Of a DNA stretch of 64,000 nucleotides, positions 51,809 to 59,885 are shown one piece after another (the first letter of the stretch is position 1; each line of letters begins with the position of its first letter). The DNA is from Candidatus Avimonas merdigallinarum (GTDB lineage: Bacteria; Bacillota; Clostridia; Oscillospirales; Acutalibacteraceae). The DNA is taken from the NCBI GenBank assembly GCA_904377855.1, contig CAJFGS010000005.1, forward strand, positions 1 to 64,000, written 5' to 3'. Below the pieces are notes generated by a model. That model was not told the DNA's origin. It was given only the letters and a program-made list of their open reading frames with translations, and ran no database searches. The position numbers were made by a program, and so were the translations under genes.

Positions 51809-52348
51809 AGCCTGTTCCGCCTGTATCCGGATGATCTCGCGGACGTCCTCGACGGAAGCGGGGGGCGGATCGTGCGCATACCCTTCCGATGCCAGCCGGT
51901 CCCAATCCGGGTTCTCCAGCGCGCCGCTATCCGCGATGCGCACGGCCCACCAGGGATTGTCCTCCATATATCCGATCGGCACGGTTTCGTAATCCTCCGG
52001 GACCGGGACGGCAAAAAACAGGTACGTCTGCCCTTCCTCTACCCAGTCCAGGTATCTTGCCGGCAGCTCGGCGGGGATATCACTGCCCGCCGGGACATCC
52101 CCCTTGAGGGCTTCTTCCACCCTGACCGTGGCCGAGATGAAATCCCAGCCGGGCTCGCCTTCGCCCCGCCCGAATTTTACATAGGACGCGGGATCAATGC
52201 TGGCCACCCTGCCGGTATAGATGTTTTCGGAGAGGAGGACGGCGTCCCAGGCCGGCAGGATCCGCGCGGGATCGATGTTGGGCTGCCCCCTGCACCCGCT
52301 CAGCAGAAGCAGCGCGAGGATGGTGATGGACGACAGTACCTTCTTCAT
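51791..52348 (-). CDS. Putative lipoprotein, unknown function
   Basis: 185 residues with a lipoprotein signal: MKKVLSSITILALLLLSGC, Cys19 being the lipid-modified residue. The mature part (about 165 residues) is acidic and beta-rich (YVKFGRGEGEPGWDFISATV, QTYLFFAVPVPEDYE, NPWWAVRIADSG). No family is recognised. The pattern of a small secreted beta protein that ends in a helix is common among clostridial surface lipoproteins. It stands alone, downstream of tex on the same strand, with 190 bp between them. Confidence 0.7.
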   Translation of the reverse strand: MKKVLSSITILALLLLSGCRGQPNIDPARILPAWDAVLLSENIYTGRVASIDPASYVKFGRGEGEPGWDFISATVRVEEALKGDVPAGSDIPAELPARYLDWVEEGQTYLFFAVPVPEDYETVPIGYMEDNPWWAVRIADSGALENPDWDRLASEGYAHDPPPASVEDVREIIRIQAEQAAAGNL

Positions 52349-52541
52349 ACGGCCCTCCTTTTTTCACGGTTTTAAACGAAATGCAGAGGGGAACAAATGA
52401 GGGCAAAACGGGAACAACTTACGAAGGAAATTCTACCATAAAGCCGCCGGGTCCGCAAGCGCCCGTGCCCATCCCGTGCCTCCCCGCGCCTGCCTAACGC
52501 CTGCCCCGCGGCCTGGGCGTTTTCCCGCGCCGGGGAGGGAG

Positions 52542-54707
52542 TTACTGCCGCGCCTCCGGGGCGGGCGGCTTCATGGTCAGGGAGATCCGCTTTTTGGCCA
52601 CGTCCACCGACAGCACCCAGACCTTGATCACGTCCCCGACCTTTACCACCTCGGAAGGGTGCTTGATGAAGCGGCCGGCCATCTGCGAAATGTGGACCAG
52701 CCCGTCCTGGTGCACCCCGATGTCCACAAACGCGCCGAAATCGATGACGTTGCGGACGGTGCCGTCCAGCTCCATGCCCGGCCTGAGGTCCTCCAGCCCC
52801 ATCACGTCGGTGCGCAGCAGCGGGGGAGGGAGCTCGTCCCGCGGGTCGCGGCCGGGCTTGGCCAGTTCCGCCGCGATGTCGCGCAGGGTGGGCGCCCCCA
52901 CCCCGATTTCCGCCGCGAGGGTTTCCTCCCCCAGTTCCCGGATTTTTTCGGGCAGGGAGCCGAGCGCGCCGCTTTTCACGTCGGCTTCGGTCGCCCCGCA
53001 GCGGGAGAGGAGCCGCCTGGCCGCTTCGTAGCTTTCGGGGTGGACGGCGGTGTTGTCCAGCACGTTTTCGCTTTCGGGCACCCTCAGGAAGCCCGCACAC
53101 TGCTCGAACGCCTTCGGCCCGAGCTTCGGCACCTTTTTGAGCGCGGCGCGGGAGAGGAAGGCGCCGTTTTCCTCCCGGTAGGCGACGATGTTCTTCGCCA
53201 CCGTCCCGTTGACCCCGGCCACCCGGGCGAGCAGGGGGGCGGAGGCGGTGTTCAGGTCCACCCCCACCGCGTTTACGCAGTCCTCCACCACCCCGCCGAG
53301 GGCTTCGGAGAGCCGGGCCTGGGGCATATCGTGCTGGTATTGGCCCACCCCGATGGCCTTGGGGTCGATCTTCACCAGCTCGGCGAGCGGGTCCTGCAGC
53401 CGGCGGGCAATGGATACCGCCGAGCGCAGGGAGACGTCGTAGTCGGGGAATTCCTCCGCCGCCAGCTTGGAGGCGGAATACACCGACGCGCCGGCTTCGC
53501 TCACCACCATGTAGGACAGGCCGCAGTCCAGTTCTTTGATCAGCCCCGCGGCAAAGACCTCCGTTTCGTGGGAGGCGGTGCCGTTGCCGATGGCGATAAT
53601 CTGCACCCCGTGCTTCTGGATGAGCCGGGTAAGGAGGGCTTTCGCCTCCGCCGTCTTATTGTGGGGCGGGGCGGGGTAGATGACGCCGGTGTCCAGCACC
53701 TTGCCGGTGCCGTCCACCACCGCCACCTTGCAGCCGGTGCGGTATCCCGGGTCCAAGCCGAGGGCGACCTTCCCCTTGACCGGCGGCTGCATCAGCAGGT
53801 GGCGCAGGTTGAGGGAAAACACCTTGATGGCCGCCTCGTCCGCCCGTTCGGTCAGTTCGTTCCGCAGTTCCCGTTCAATGGAGGGGAAGATCAGCCGGTC
53901 GTAGGCGTCCTCGGCTGCCGCGCGGACGGTTTCGGTGCAGGGCGAGCCCTCCTTGACATGGGTGGAGGCGGTGATGGCAACCCCCTTGTCCCGGTCGAAG
54001 GCGACGGAAGCCTTCAGCACCCCTTCCCGTTCCCCGCGGTTGACCGCGAGGATCCGGTGCCCGGCGACTTTCCGCAGCGGCTCCCGGAACTCCTTATACA
54101 TTTCATATACGCCGAGATCCTCCTGCGCGCCCTTGGCGGTCAGCTCCCCGTTCGCCATGCAGACCACCCGGAGCCGCCGGCGGATCCCCGCGTCGTCCGA
54201 AAACTGCTCGGCCAGGATGTCCTGCGCGCCCTGGAGGGCGTCCTGCGCCGTCTCCACCCCCCGTTCCTCCGACACGTAGGCCGCCGCCAGTTCCAGCGGG
54301 GCGGGGGAGTGCTTGTCCTGGGCATAAACCGCGTCGGCCAGGGGCTGCAGCCCCTTCTCCCGGGCGATCGAAGCGCGGGTTTTCCGCTTGGGGCGGTAGG
54401 GGCGGTAGAGATCCTCCACCTCGGTCAGGGTGGCGGCGGCCTCCAGCGCGGCGGCGAGTTCCTCAGTCAGCTTCCCCTGCTCCTCAATCGCGGCCCGCAC
54501 CTTTTCCCTTTGCTCGTCCAGGCTGCGCAGATAGGAAAGCCGCTCGTCCAGCGCGCGGAGCACCTGATCGTCCAGCGAGCCGGTCATTTCCTTGCGGTAC
54601 CGTGCGATAAAAGGGATGGTATTGCCGTCGTCGATGAGTTTCAGGGTGTTTTCAACCTGGGCGGGGCGCAGATGGAATTCCTGCGCCAGTACAGCGGGTA
54701 TATTCAT
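52542..54707 (-). CDS. tex: RNA-binding transcription accessory protein Tex
   Basis: 721-residue Tex/YhgF protein, a nucleic-acid-binding relative of Spt6. An N-terminal helical part (QEFHLRPAQVENTLKLIDDG, IPFIARYRKEMTGSLDDQVL) is followed by a YqgF-like RNase H fold (ALGLDPGYRTGCKVAVVDG), helix-hairpin-helix repeats (TASAPLLARVAGVNGTVAKN) and a C-terminal S1 domain (GMELDGTVRNVIDFGAFVDI, GVHQDGLVHISQM). The start at 54707 is set by MNIPAVLAQEF and GAGAGG upstream. Tex affects transcription or RNA quality control; the exact function in Firmicutes is not settled. Confidence 0.96.
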   Translation of the reverse strand: MNIPAVLAQEFHLRPAQVENTLKLIDDGNTIPFIARYRKEMTGSLDDQVLRALDERLSYLRSLDEQREKVRAAIEEQGKLTEELAAALEAAATLTEVEDLYRPYRPKRKTRASIAREKGLQPLADAVYAQDKHSPAPLELAAAYVSEERGVETAQDALQGAQDILAEQFSDDAGIRRRLRVVCMANGELTAKGAQEDLGVYEMYKEFREPLRKVAGHRILAVNRGEREGVLKASVAFDRDKGVAITASTHVKEGSPCTETVRAAAEDAYDRLIFPSIERELRNELTERADEAAIKVFSLNLRHLLMQPPVKGKVALGLDPGYRTGCKVAVVDGTGKVLDTGVIYPAPPHNKTAEAKALLTRLIQKHGVQIIAIGNGTASHETEVFAAGLIKELDCGLSYMVVSEAGASVYSASKLAAEEFPDYDVSLRSAVSIARRLQDPLAELVKIDPKAIGVGQYQHDMPQARLSEALGGVVEDCVNAVGVDLNTASAPLLARVAGVNGTVAKNIVAYREENGAFLSRAALKKVPKLGPKAFEQCAGFLRVPESENVLDNTAVHPESYEAARRLLSRCGATEADVKSGALGSLPEKIRELGEETLAAEIGVGAPTLRDIAAELAKPGRDPRDELPPPLLRTDVMGLEDLRPGMELDGTVRNVIDFGAFVDIGVHQDGLVHISQMAGRFIKHPSEVVKVGDVIKVWVLSVDVAKKRISLTMKPPAPEARQ

Positions 54708-54747
54708 GAACCAAAGCCTCTCTTTTCTCCGGGAATAATTAACATAA

Positions 54748-54776
54748 AGTATAACATACCGGCGGGGGCGATGCAA
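54748..54776 (-). promoter_or_regulatory. Promoter of tex
   Basis: Minus strand TTGCAT (54771-54776), 17-bp spacer, TATACT (54748-54753). LexA-type box 1 lies 12 bp upstream of its -35. Confidence 0.75.
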
Positions 54777-54788
54777 TCCGAAAAAAAT

Positions 54789-54802
54789 CGAACCGATGTT
54801 CG
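54789..54802. promoter_or_regulatory. LexA (Cheo) box 1
   Basis: CGAACCGATGTTCG, a perfect 14-bp palindrome with the GAAC-N4-GTTC core of Gram-positive SOS operators. It lies 20 bp upstream of the -35 of the small membrane protein gene. Confidence 0.7.
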
Positions 54803-54821
54803 ATTTTTTCTTCCAAACCCC

Positions 54822-54849
54822 TTGCAATTTCCTTTCGTTCGTGTATAAT
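54822..54849 (+). promoter_or_regulatory. Promoter of the SOS-box membrane protein gene
   Basis: TTGCAA (54822-54827), 16-bp spacer, TATAAT (54844-54849). One LexA-type box lies on each side. Confidence 0.75.
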
Positions 54850-54865
54850 AGGGGTACATCGAAAC

Positions 54866-54879
54866 CGAACACTTGTTCC
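54866..54879. promoter_or_regulatory. LexA (Cheo) box 2
   Basis: CGAACACTTGTTCC, close to the Bacillus consensus CGAACRNRYGTTYC, 16 bp downstream of the -10 and so near the transcript start, where LexA would block elongation or open-complex formation. Confidence 0.75.
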
Positions 54880-54943
54880 GAACGAACGTTTATGCGGCGC
54901 CGGCCCGGACGCGGCCGGCCGTCTGCGGAAAGGATGAAGAAAG

Positions 54944-55333
54944 ATGATCCTCAGCCTGTGCAGCATCCTTGCCATGACCGGGATGTTCCTGTATATGTTC
55001 AATAAGGCGGTGCTGACGAGCACCCGGAAGATGGCGCTGCTCCCGCTGCTCTGCGCGGTAATCGAGGGGCTGGCCGCCGGCGCGCTCACCCCCTCCCTTT
55101 TCCCGGGGCTGACCGCGGTGCTGGTGGTCCTCCGGCTGGCGATTCTGCTGTGCTGCGCGGGCGCGATGCGGCGGGATGCCGCCGCTGCCCGCCGCCGGGA
55201 AAGGAATCGCCGCCGCCGTGCCGCCGAACAGCGGGCCGAAGCGATGGTCACCCTCCCGGTGGCGCGCCTGCTGTCCATGGCTCCCTCCGCCGCGCAGAAG
55301 GGCGCCCGCCCGACGGCCGGCCGCTGCGCCTGA
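54944..55333 (+). CDS. Small membrane protein, likely SOS-regulated
   Basis: 129 residues, not recognised. Three hydrophobic stretches (ILSLCSILAMTGMFLYMF, LLPLLCAVIEGLAAGAL, LTAVLVVLRLAILLCCAGAM) are followed by an Arg/Ala-rich helix (RRRERNRRRRAAEQRAEAM) in the cytoplasm. GGAAAGG lies upstream of the ATG. Its promoter is bracketed by two LexA boxes. In Gram-positive bacteria small SOS-induced membrane proteins (YneA, DivS, SidA types) stop division, but this one lacks LysM and shows no sequence resemblance to them. A division-inhibitor role is therefore only a hypothesis. A strong terminator follows. Confidence 0.7.
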   Translation: MILSLCSILAMTGMFLYMFNKAVLTSTRKMALLPLLCAVIEGLAAGALTPSLFPGLTAVLVVLRLAILLCCAGAMRRDAAAARRRERNRRRRAAEQRAEAMVTLPVARLLSMAPSAAQKGARPTAGRCA

Positions 55334-55466
55334 TCCCATCGGTTACAGCCGCTCTCCCCGGCGGTTTGTAATACATAGGGTTCCCGCGGGCCGTCCTTCC
55401 CCTGGCCGGCCGGCGGAACCCGCATGGGCGCGCTGCCTCAGGCAGCAACACGCCCCATGTCCCCTG

Positions 55467-55511
55467 AAAAGGCCTGCCGCAAAACCCAAAGTTTTGCGGC
55501 AGGCCTTTTTT
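55467..55511 (+). terminator. Terminator of the SOS-box gene
   Basis: AAAAGGCCTGCCGCAAAAC and GTTTTGCGGCAGGCCTTTTTT around CCAAA, 134 bp after the stop. Confidence 0.9.
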
Positions 55512-55714
55512 CTGGTTGCGGAACTCGCCAGCTCTGCCGGGTTGCGGAAAAGCCTTGGCGTTCCATGGGAAAATCCTATGGAAAAAGAAGACGGGGCGGG
55601 GCCGGCAGGCGCTTTTACGGACGTCCTGTCGGGCGGCGCGGCCGGCGTCCCGTCCCGCCGGGGGGACAGCGTTCGACGGATTTCAAAAAATATGAACAAA
55701 CTTTGTACAGGAAC
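55512..55714. other. Intergenic before the purine permease, no riboswitch seen
   Basis: This stretch and the leader downstream of the promoter (55744-55814) show none of the conserved loops of a purine or PRPP-type riboswitch. No gene is present. Confidence 0.4.
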
Positions 55715-55743
55715 TTGATTTTTCCTTATTCTTCTACTATACT
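55715..55743 (+). promoter_or_regulatory. Promoter of the purine permease
   Basis: TTGATT (55715-55720), 17-bp spacer, TATACT (55738-55743). Confidence 0.75.
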
Positions 55744-55814
55744 GAAGTAGTGAATTTCCCATCCGGGAATCGCGTTTTCTGTATGGTTCCAATAGAAATA
55801 TGAGGGGGAAGAAC

Positions 55815-57227
55815 ATGGACAGGTTGTTTAAACTCAAGGAGAACGGTACGAATGTGCGCACCGAAATCGTGGCGGGTATCACCACCTTTTTCGCCATGGC
55901 GTACATTATTATCGTGAATCCGAACATGCTGGCCCAGACGGGCATGCCCTGGGGCGCGGTATTCCTGGCGACCATCATCGCTTCGGTGATCGGCACCCTG
56001 GTGATGGGGCTGTTTGCCAACGTCCCGTATGCGCAGGCTCCCGGCATGGGGCTGAACGCGTTTTTTGTGTATACGGTGTGCTTCGGCCTGGGCTTCACCT
56101 GGCAGCAGGCGCTGGCGATGGTGTTTATCTGCGGCATCGTGAATATCATCATTACCGTCACCAAAGTGCGCAAGCTGATTATCAAATCGATCCCGGAAGG
56201 GCTGCAGAACGCTATTGGCGGCGGTATCGGCATCTTTATCGCCTACATCGGCATTAAAAACGCCGGGCTGATTCAGTTTACCTCCGATCCCGGCACCTAC
56301 ACCCTGCTGGAAAGCGGGACCGTAGTGGCCAGCAGCAGCGCGGTTCCGGCGATTGTGACCCTGAACACTCCCGCAGTCTGGCTGGCGCTCATCGGGCTGG
56401 CGCTGACCGTGGTGCTTCTGGTGCTCAAGGTCAAGGGCGCTATCCTCATTAGCATCGTGGCGACCACGATCCTGGGCATCCCGATGGGACTGACCAGCAT
56501 GGGAAGCACGCCGATCAGCTTCATTGACGCGTTCCAGCAGCTCCCCACCACCTTTGGCGCGGCCTTTGGCAGCGAAGGGATGGGCTCCCTGTTCTCGGAT
56601 GTTTCCAAGCTGCCCCTGGTCCTGATGACGATTTTTGCCTTCAGCCTGTCGGATACCTTCGACACCATCGGCACCTTTATCGGTACCGGCCGGAAGTCGG
56701 GGATCTTCAGCGCGGAGGATCAGGAAGCGCTGGAAAGCAGCAACGGCTTCAAGTCCAAGATGGACCGGGCCCTGTGCGCCGACGCGGTGGCCACTTCGGT
56801 TGGCGCGGTTTTGGGCACCTCCAACACCACCACCTATGTGGAAAGCGCGGCGGGCATCGGCGCCGGCGGGCGGACCGGCCTGACCAGCGTGGTCACGGCC
56901 CTGCTCTTCATTGTCAGCATCTTCTTCGCCCCGCTGGTCAGCGCGGTGCCGTCGGCGGCGACCGCCCCGGCCCTGATTGCGGTGGGCATCATGATGCTCA
57001 GCGCCTTCAAGGAGATCAAGTGGGAAGAGCTTGAGGATGCGATCCCGGCTTTCTTCGCCGGCATCTTTATGGCGCTGTGCTACAGCATTTCCTACGGCAT
57101 TGCGGCCGGCTTCATCTTCTACTGCATCGTGAAGACGGTCCGCGGCAAGGCGAAGGAAATCCATCCGATCCTCTGGGTCGCGACCGGGCTTTTCGTGCTG
57201 AACTTTATCGTTCTGGCGTTGCTGTAA
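55815..57227 (+). CDS. NCS2-family purine (hypoxanthine/guanine/adenine type) permease
   Basis: 470-residue membrane transporter of the AzgA/PbuG branch of NCS2, with about 12-14 helices. Hallmarks: ITTFFAMAYIIIVNPNMLAQ, PYAQAPGMGLNAFFVYTVCF, SDTFDTIGTFIGTGRKSG with the conserved acidic pair, and SVGAVLGTSNTTTYVESAAG followed by GIGAGGRTGLTSVVT. These match transporters of hypoxanthine, guanine and adenine by proton symport. The exact base is not determinable. The start at 55815 follows AGGGGG. Single-gene unit with its own promoter and terminator. Confidence 0.93.
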   Translation: MDRLFKLKENGTNVRTEIVAGITTFFAMAYIIIVNPNMLAQTGMPWGAVFLATIIASVIGTLVMGLFANVPYAQAPGMGLNAFFVYTVCFGLGFTWQQALAMVFICGIVNIIITVTKVRKLIIKSIPEGLQNAIGGGIGIFIAYIGIKNAGLIQFTSDPGTYTLLESGTVVASSSAVPAIVTLNTPAVWLALIGLALTVVLLVLKVKGAILISIVATTILGIPMGLTSMGSTPISFIDAFQQLPTTFGAAFGSEGMGSLFSDVSKLPLVLMTIFAFSLSDTFDTIGTFIGTGRKSGIFSAEDQEALESSNGFKSKMDRALCADAVATSVGAVLGTSNTTTYVESAAGIGAGGRTGLTSVVTALLFIVSIFFAPLVSAVPSAATAPALIAVGIMMLSAFKEIKWEELEDAIPAFFAGIFMALCYSISYGIAAGFIFYCIVKTVRGKAKEIHPILWVATGLFVLNFIVLALL

Positions 57228-57259
57228 TCCACACGGCGCCGGGAAACCGTACAAACGCA

Positions 57260-57298
57260 GGGAAGCGGGTACCCCACCGGGGTTCCCGCTTCCCTTTT
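57260..57298 (+). terminator. Terminator of the purine permease
   Basis: GGGAAGCGGG (57260-57269) and CCCGCTTCCC (57285-57294), followed by TTTT. Confidence 0.85.
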
Positions 57299-57312
57299 GC
57301 CTGCGCGTCCGC

Positions 57313-57558
57313 TCAGTCCGCCGCACCCTTGTGCTCCGCCAGCCATTTTTCCGCGTTGGCGGCGGACAGGGGCTTGATCATTTCCTTTTTATAAGGGGAT
57401 TCCTCCCCACCCAGCGCGTAAAGGAAAAAATGCCCGTCCGCCGTGCGGTACAGCGTCTCGCTGTATCCGGCCGGATCGCCGAAATAGCTGACGTTGCAAA
57501 CGAAAAGCGGTTCGGCCGTCCCGGTATCGTAAACCCGGCCGCGAAAGGTCTTCTTCAT
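57313..57558 (-). CDS. Small conserved protein, unknown function
   Basis: About 81 residues, MKKTFRGRVYDTGTAEPLFV onward, with ETLYRTADGHFFLYALGGEE and IKPLSAANAEKWLAEHKG. It resembles short clostridial proteins, often near mobile or accessory genes, that share the pattern Y-D-T-x-T-A near the start, LYR-x-x-x-G-x-FFLY in the middle and a helical end. No function is known. The start is ATG 57558 or TTG 57564; AAAGGA fits the TTG better. Confidence 0.7.
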   Translation of the reverse strand: MKKTFRGRVYDTGTAEPLFVCNVSYFGDPAGYSETLYRTADGHFFLYALGGEESPYKKEMIKPLSAANAEKWLAEHKGAAD

Positions 57559-57810
57559 ATCCAATTCCCGTCCTTTCCGGGCCTCCGCCCGCCGTGCGGG
57601 GCCCCTGGCAGCAAGCGGAGCCTGTCCTTGAGGGAACGGGGCTGCGCCGGTTCCTGCGGCGGGAGGCCGGCTCCGGTGGTTGCCCGGATTCCCCTCCCGC
57701 AGCTTCCCCGCGGCGGGAAATCCGGATGGCTGTCTTCCTTAATTATAGAAGGGATGCGGGGAAAGTTCAACGGGAAAAAGCGCGGATTTTCTGAATCCCG
57801 CAAAAAACAG
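57559..57810. other. Intergenic, no gene seen
   Basis: GC-rich, then a short AT-richer part around 57735-57790. No coding or RNA signal. Confidence 0.4.
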
Positions 57811-57853
57811 AAAAACCCGGCAGGCCGGGGGCGGGCGCCTCCGGCTTGCCGGG
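57811..57853 (-). terminator. Terminator of spoVAE
   Basis: CCCGGCAGGCCGG (57816-57828) and CCGGCTTGCCGGG (57841-57853). On the minus strand TTTTT follows. It starts right after the spoVAE stop. Confidence 0.85.
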
Positions 57854-57859
57854 CCGTGC

Positions 57860-58225
57860 TCAGGATTTGTCCCCCGATTTTGCAACCAGGGCGCAGAGGA
57901 ACCCCAGGAATATCGAGGCGGCCACGCCGCCCGCCGTGGCGGTAATGCCGCCGGTCAGGGCGCCGATTAGCCCCTGCTCCTTCACCGCTTCCTCCACCCC
58001 CTTGGCCAGGGAATAGCCGAACCCGGTCAGCGGGACGGTCGCGCCGCCGCCGGCAAACTGCACCAGCGGCTCGTACAGCCCGACCGCGGTGAGCGCCACC
58101 CCCATGGTCACGAAGAGGACCAAAATCCGCGCCGGCGTCATCGCCGTGTAGTCGATGAGCAGCTGGCCGATTACGCAGATCCCGCCCCCCACCAGGAACG
58201 CCTTGAGAATCATCATCCAGTCCAT
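57860..58225 (-). CDS. spoVAE: Stage V sporulation protein AE
   Basis: 121-residue membrane protein of the SpoVA complex that moves dipicolinic acid into and out of the spore. Four helices with family segments AFLVGGGICVIGQLLIDYT, ARILVLFVTMGVALTAVGLY and PLTGFGYSLAKGVEEAVKEQ, then a helix ending AASIFLGFLCALVAK. The start at 58225 is set by MDWMMILKAFL. In most spore formers it follows spoVAC and spoVAD in an operon; here it stands alone, so those must lie elsewhere. Confidence 0.93.
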   Translation of the reverse strand: MDWMMILKAFLVGGGICVIGQLLIDYTAMTPARILVLFVTMGVALTAVGLYEPLVQFAGGGATVPLTGFGYSLAKGVEEAVKEQGLIGALTGGITATAGGVAASIFLGFLCALVAKSGDKS

Positions 58226-58329
58226 ACGCCATCCAACCCTTTCCGCAGCCCGTTGCCGGGTATTTACGGGCATAGCATGCGCCAAAAGGGGGGCGATTAT
58301 TCCGGAAGCCTTCCAAAGCGAAGGGAAAG

Positions 58330-58800
58330 CTACCGGAACTCGTCAAAGGGGAGGATGTACCGGCATTCCCGGCGGTCCCCCTGCCGGTAGAGGGGATGAT
58401 CGGGCGGCAGGAGGACGGTATTCCGCAGCTTGGCCCCCAGTTCCTCACAGACGCGGCGGGAAGGGAGGTTGTCCGGCCGGCAGGTGATCACCACCTGCGG
58501 CATGCGGTGGAGCCTGGCCAGATCCAGCAGGAGGCGGCAGGCTTTCAGGGCGTAATGGTGGCCGCGGTAGGGCTCGTCCACGTGGTAGCCGATATTTCCC
58601 GCGTAATACAGTACCTCGCTGAACCCTACCCGCAGCTCACAGCCGCCCACCGCCCGGCCGTCGGCCTGGCGGACGATAGCGAAGCGGTAGGTTGGCACGC
58701 CGCCCAGTTCCGGCGGGGCGGGGAGGGTCGCGGTCTGCCGCAGCTGGATCTCCCCGTCCTCCAGGGAAAGACCGTTGATAAAGGGGAAAACAGCCTCCAT
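58330..58800 (-). CDS. GNAT-family N-acetyltransferase
   Basis: 156-residue GCN5-related acetyltransferase using acetyl-CoA. Core strands hold RFAIVRQADGRAVGGCELRV and YHVDEPYRGHHYALKACRLL, the latter being the acetyl-CoA-binding loop (R-G-H-H-Y-A in place of the commoner R/Q-G-x-G-x-A). RPDNLPSRRVCEELGAKL is the C-terminal helix. It resembles RimJ/RimL-type or small-molecule acetylases, but the acceptor is unknown. An excellent RBS (AAAGGAGGTG) fixes the start at 58800. Confidence 0.88.
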   Translation of the reverse strand: MEAVFPFINGLSLEDGEIQLRQTATLPAPPELGGVPTYRFAIVRQADGRAVGGCELRVGFSEVLYYAGNIGYHVDEPYRGHHYALKACRLLLDLARLHRMPQVVITCRPDNLPSRRVCEELGAKLRNTVLLPPDHPLYRQGDRRECRYILPFDEFR

Positions 58801-59037
58801 TTTTCGCCACCTCCTTTGTTTCGCTTTTTCTTTATATCGCTCCCCGGTGGATTTGTCAAGCGCTGTCGGGAGGTCTTTGCGCCGGGGAATCGGACGGCGG
58901 CAGCGGGCCATTTGCGGGGCGCGGGACCGGCAGGCGCCGGGACACCGCCCTGCCGATCCCACACGTGTCCGCCAGCTCCCCGGACGTGTAGCTGGGCTGC
59001 CGGGCGGCGGCCTCTGCCCGGGAAAATGGATGCGGAA

Positions 59038-59075
59038 GGGCCGGGCCGATCGCGCAGAACCGATCGGCCCGGCCC
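59038..59075 (-). terminator. Hairpin after the coat-protein genes
   Basis: GGGCCGGGCCGATCG (59038-59052) and CGATCGGCCCGGCCC (59061-59075) form a 15-bp stem 28 bp past the stop of the 81-residue coat gene. The U tract is poor. Confidence 0.6.
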
Positions 59076-59103
59076 CTGTCCTTGTGCGGGGAAACGCCGG
59101 GAA

Positions 59104-59349
59104 TCAGGAATTGGCAAATTTCTGCTTGACCTGCTGGAGCTTCTGCTGCTCCGCCTGCTCGGACGGGTACCAGCCTTTGGCCGCCATCTTTTTATAAAGG
59201 TCGTCCTGCATGGCCAGGCAGTCCTTCAGCGCCGCGTCAAAGGCGCTGTGCACGTTCATGGTGCTGGACTCGATGGTGCCGTGCAGGTACAGGTCGCAGG
59301 CGCCCTTGGTGGTAAGCAGAAGGTTTTCCATTACGCATTGATCGTTCAT
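59104..59349 (-). CDS. CotF-like spore coat protein
   Basis: 81 residues, helical, of the CotF spore-coat family (ferritin-like helical fragment). The pattern MENLLLTTKGACDLYLHGTI then HSAFDAALKDCLAMQDDLYK, with a Trp-Tyr-Pro end (KGWYPSEQAEQQKLQQ), is typical. It would be made in the mother cell late in sporulation. The start is ATG at 59349. It follows the 57-residue gene by 83 bp on the same strand. Confidence 0.8.
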   Translation of the reverse strand: MNDQCVMENLLLTTKGACDLYLHGTIESSTMNVHSAFDAALKDCLAMQDDLYKKMAAKGWYPSEQAEQQKLQQVKQKFANS

Positions 59350-59432
59350 GCTGCATTCTCCTCTTTCCGCCCGCCCCGGCAGAGGCTCCGCCTGCCGCCG
59401 GCTGCATGCGGGCGATGGTTTGATGGGAAAGG

Positions 59433-59606
59433 CTAGACCAGCTGATAGAAGCTGTCGAACAGCTGCTGATGCTTATTGAGCATCTGCTGGACGCAGTTTT
59501 TCAGGTCCCCGTCCTGCAGGGTCTGGACTGCGTCCTGGCACTGGGTTTTCAGAAATTTTTCGTGGCCCAGTGCGTCTTCGATATACATCAGTTCCTTCGG
59601 GCTCAT
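59433..59606 (-). CDS. Small CotF-like coat partner, 57 aa
   Basis: 57 residues: MSPKELMYIEDALGHEKFLK, followed by TQCQDAVQTLQDGDLKNCVQ and QMLNKHQQLFDSFYQL. One long helical hairpin of the kind found beside CotF-like genes in Clostridia. A strong RBS (GGAGGTGAAAAGCG) precedes the ATG at 59606. Its codon use and clean stop support a real gene despite its size. Confidence 0.75.
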   Translation of the reverse strand: MSPKELMYIEDALGHEKFLKTQCQDAVQTLQDGDLKNCVQQMLNKHQQLFDSFYQLV

Positions 59607-59800
59607 CGCTTTTCACCTCCGGGGGTAGTATTCCACCCGCCCGGGGGGCTTATCCGCCCGGGAGGAGAAATTTTCCCCGAAAGGCCGCCCGGCCGTCCCC
59701 GTCTTCCCGCCGGCCCGCGCCGCCGCCTGGCGGGAGGCGCCTGCCCGCCGGGCATCCCCGCGCCGGGAGCAGATTCCGGGGAGGATGGCCGGGCAAAAAA

Positions 59801-59844
59801 GAGAAAACCGGCAGGAGGGGTGGGGACCCTCCGCCGGTTTTCTC
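59801..59844 (-). terminator. Terminator of the GH172/DUF4185 operon
   Basis: GAGAAAACCGGCAGGAGGG (59801-59819) and CCCTCCGCCGGTTTTCTC (59827-59844). T-rich on both sides, 41 bp after the stop of the 552-residue lipoprotein gene. Confidence 0.85.
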
Positions 59845-59885
59845 TTTGGAAAATATAGGGAACCAAAAATAAGGGGAACGCGTGG

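Noticed and set aside
55744..55814. Purine riboswitch before the NCS2 permease
   Set aside because: The conserved loop sequences of the purine aptamer are absent and the leader is only about 65 nt.
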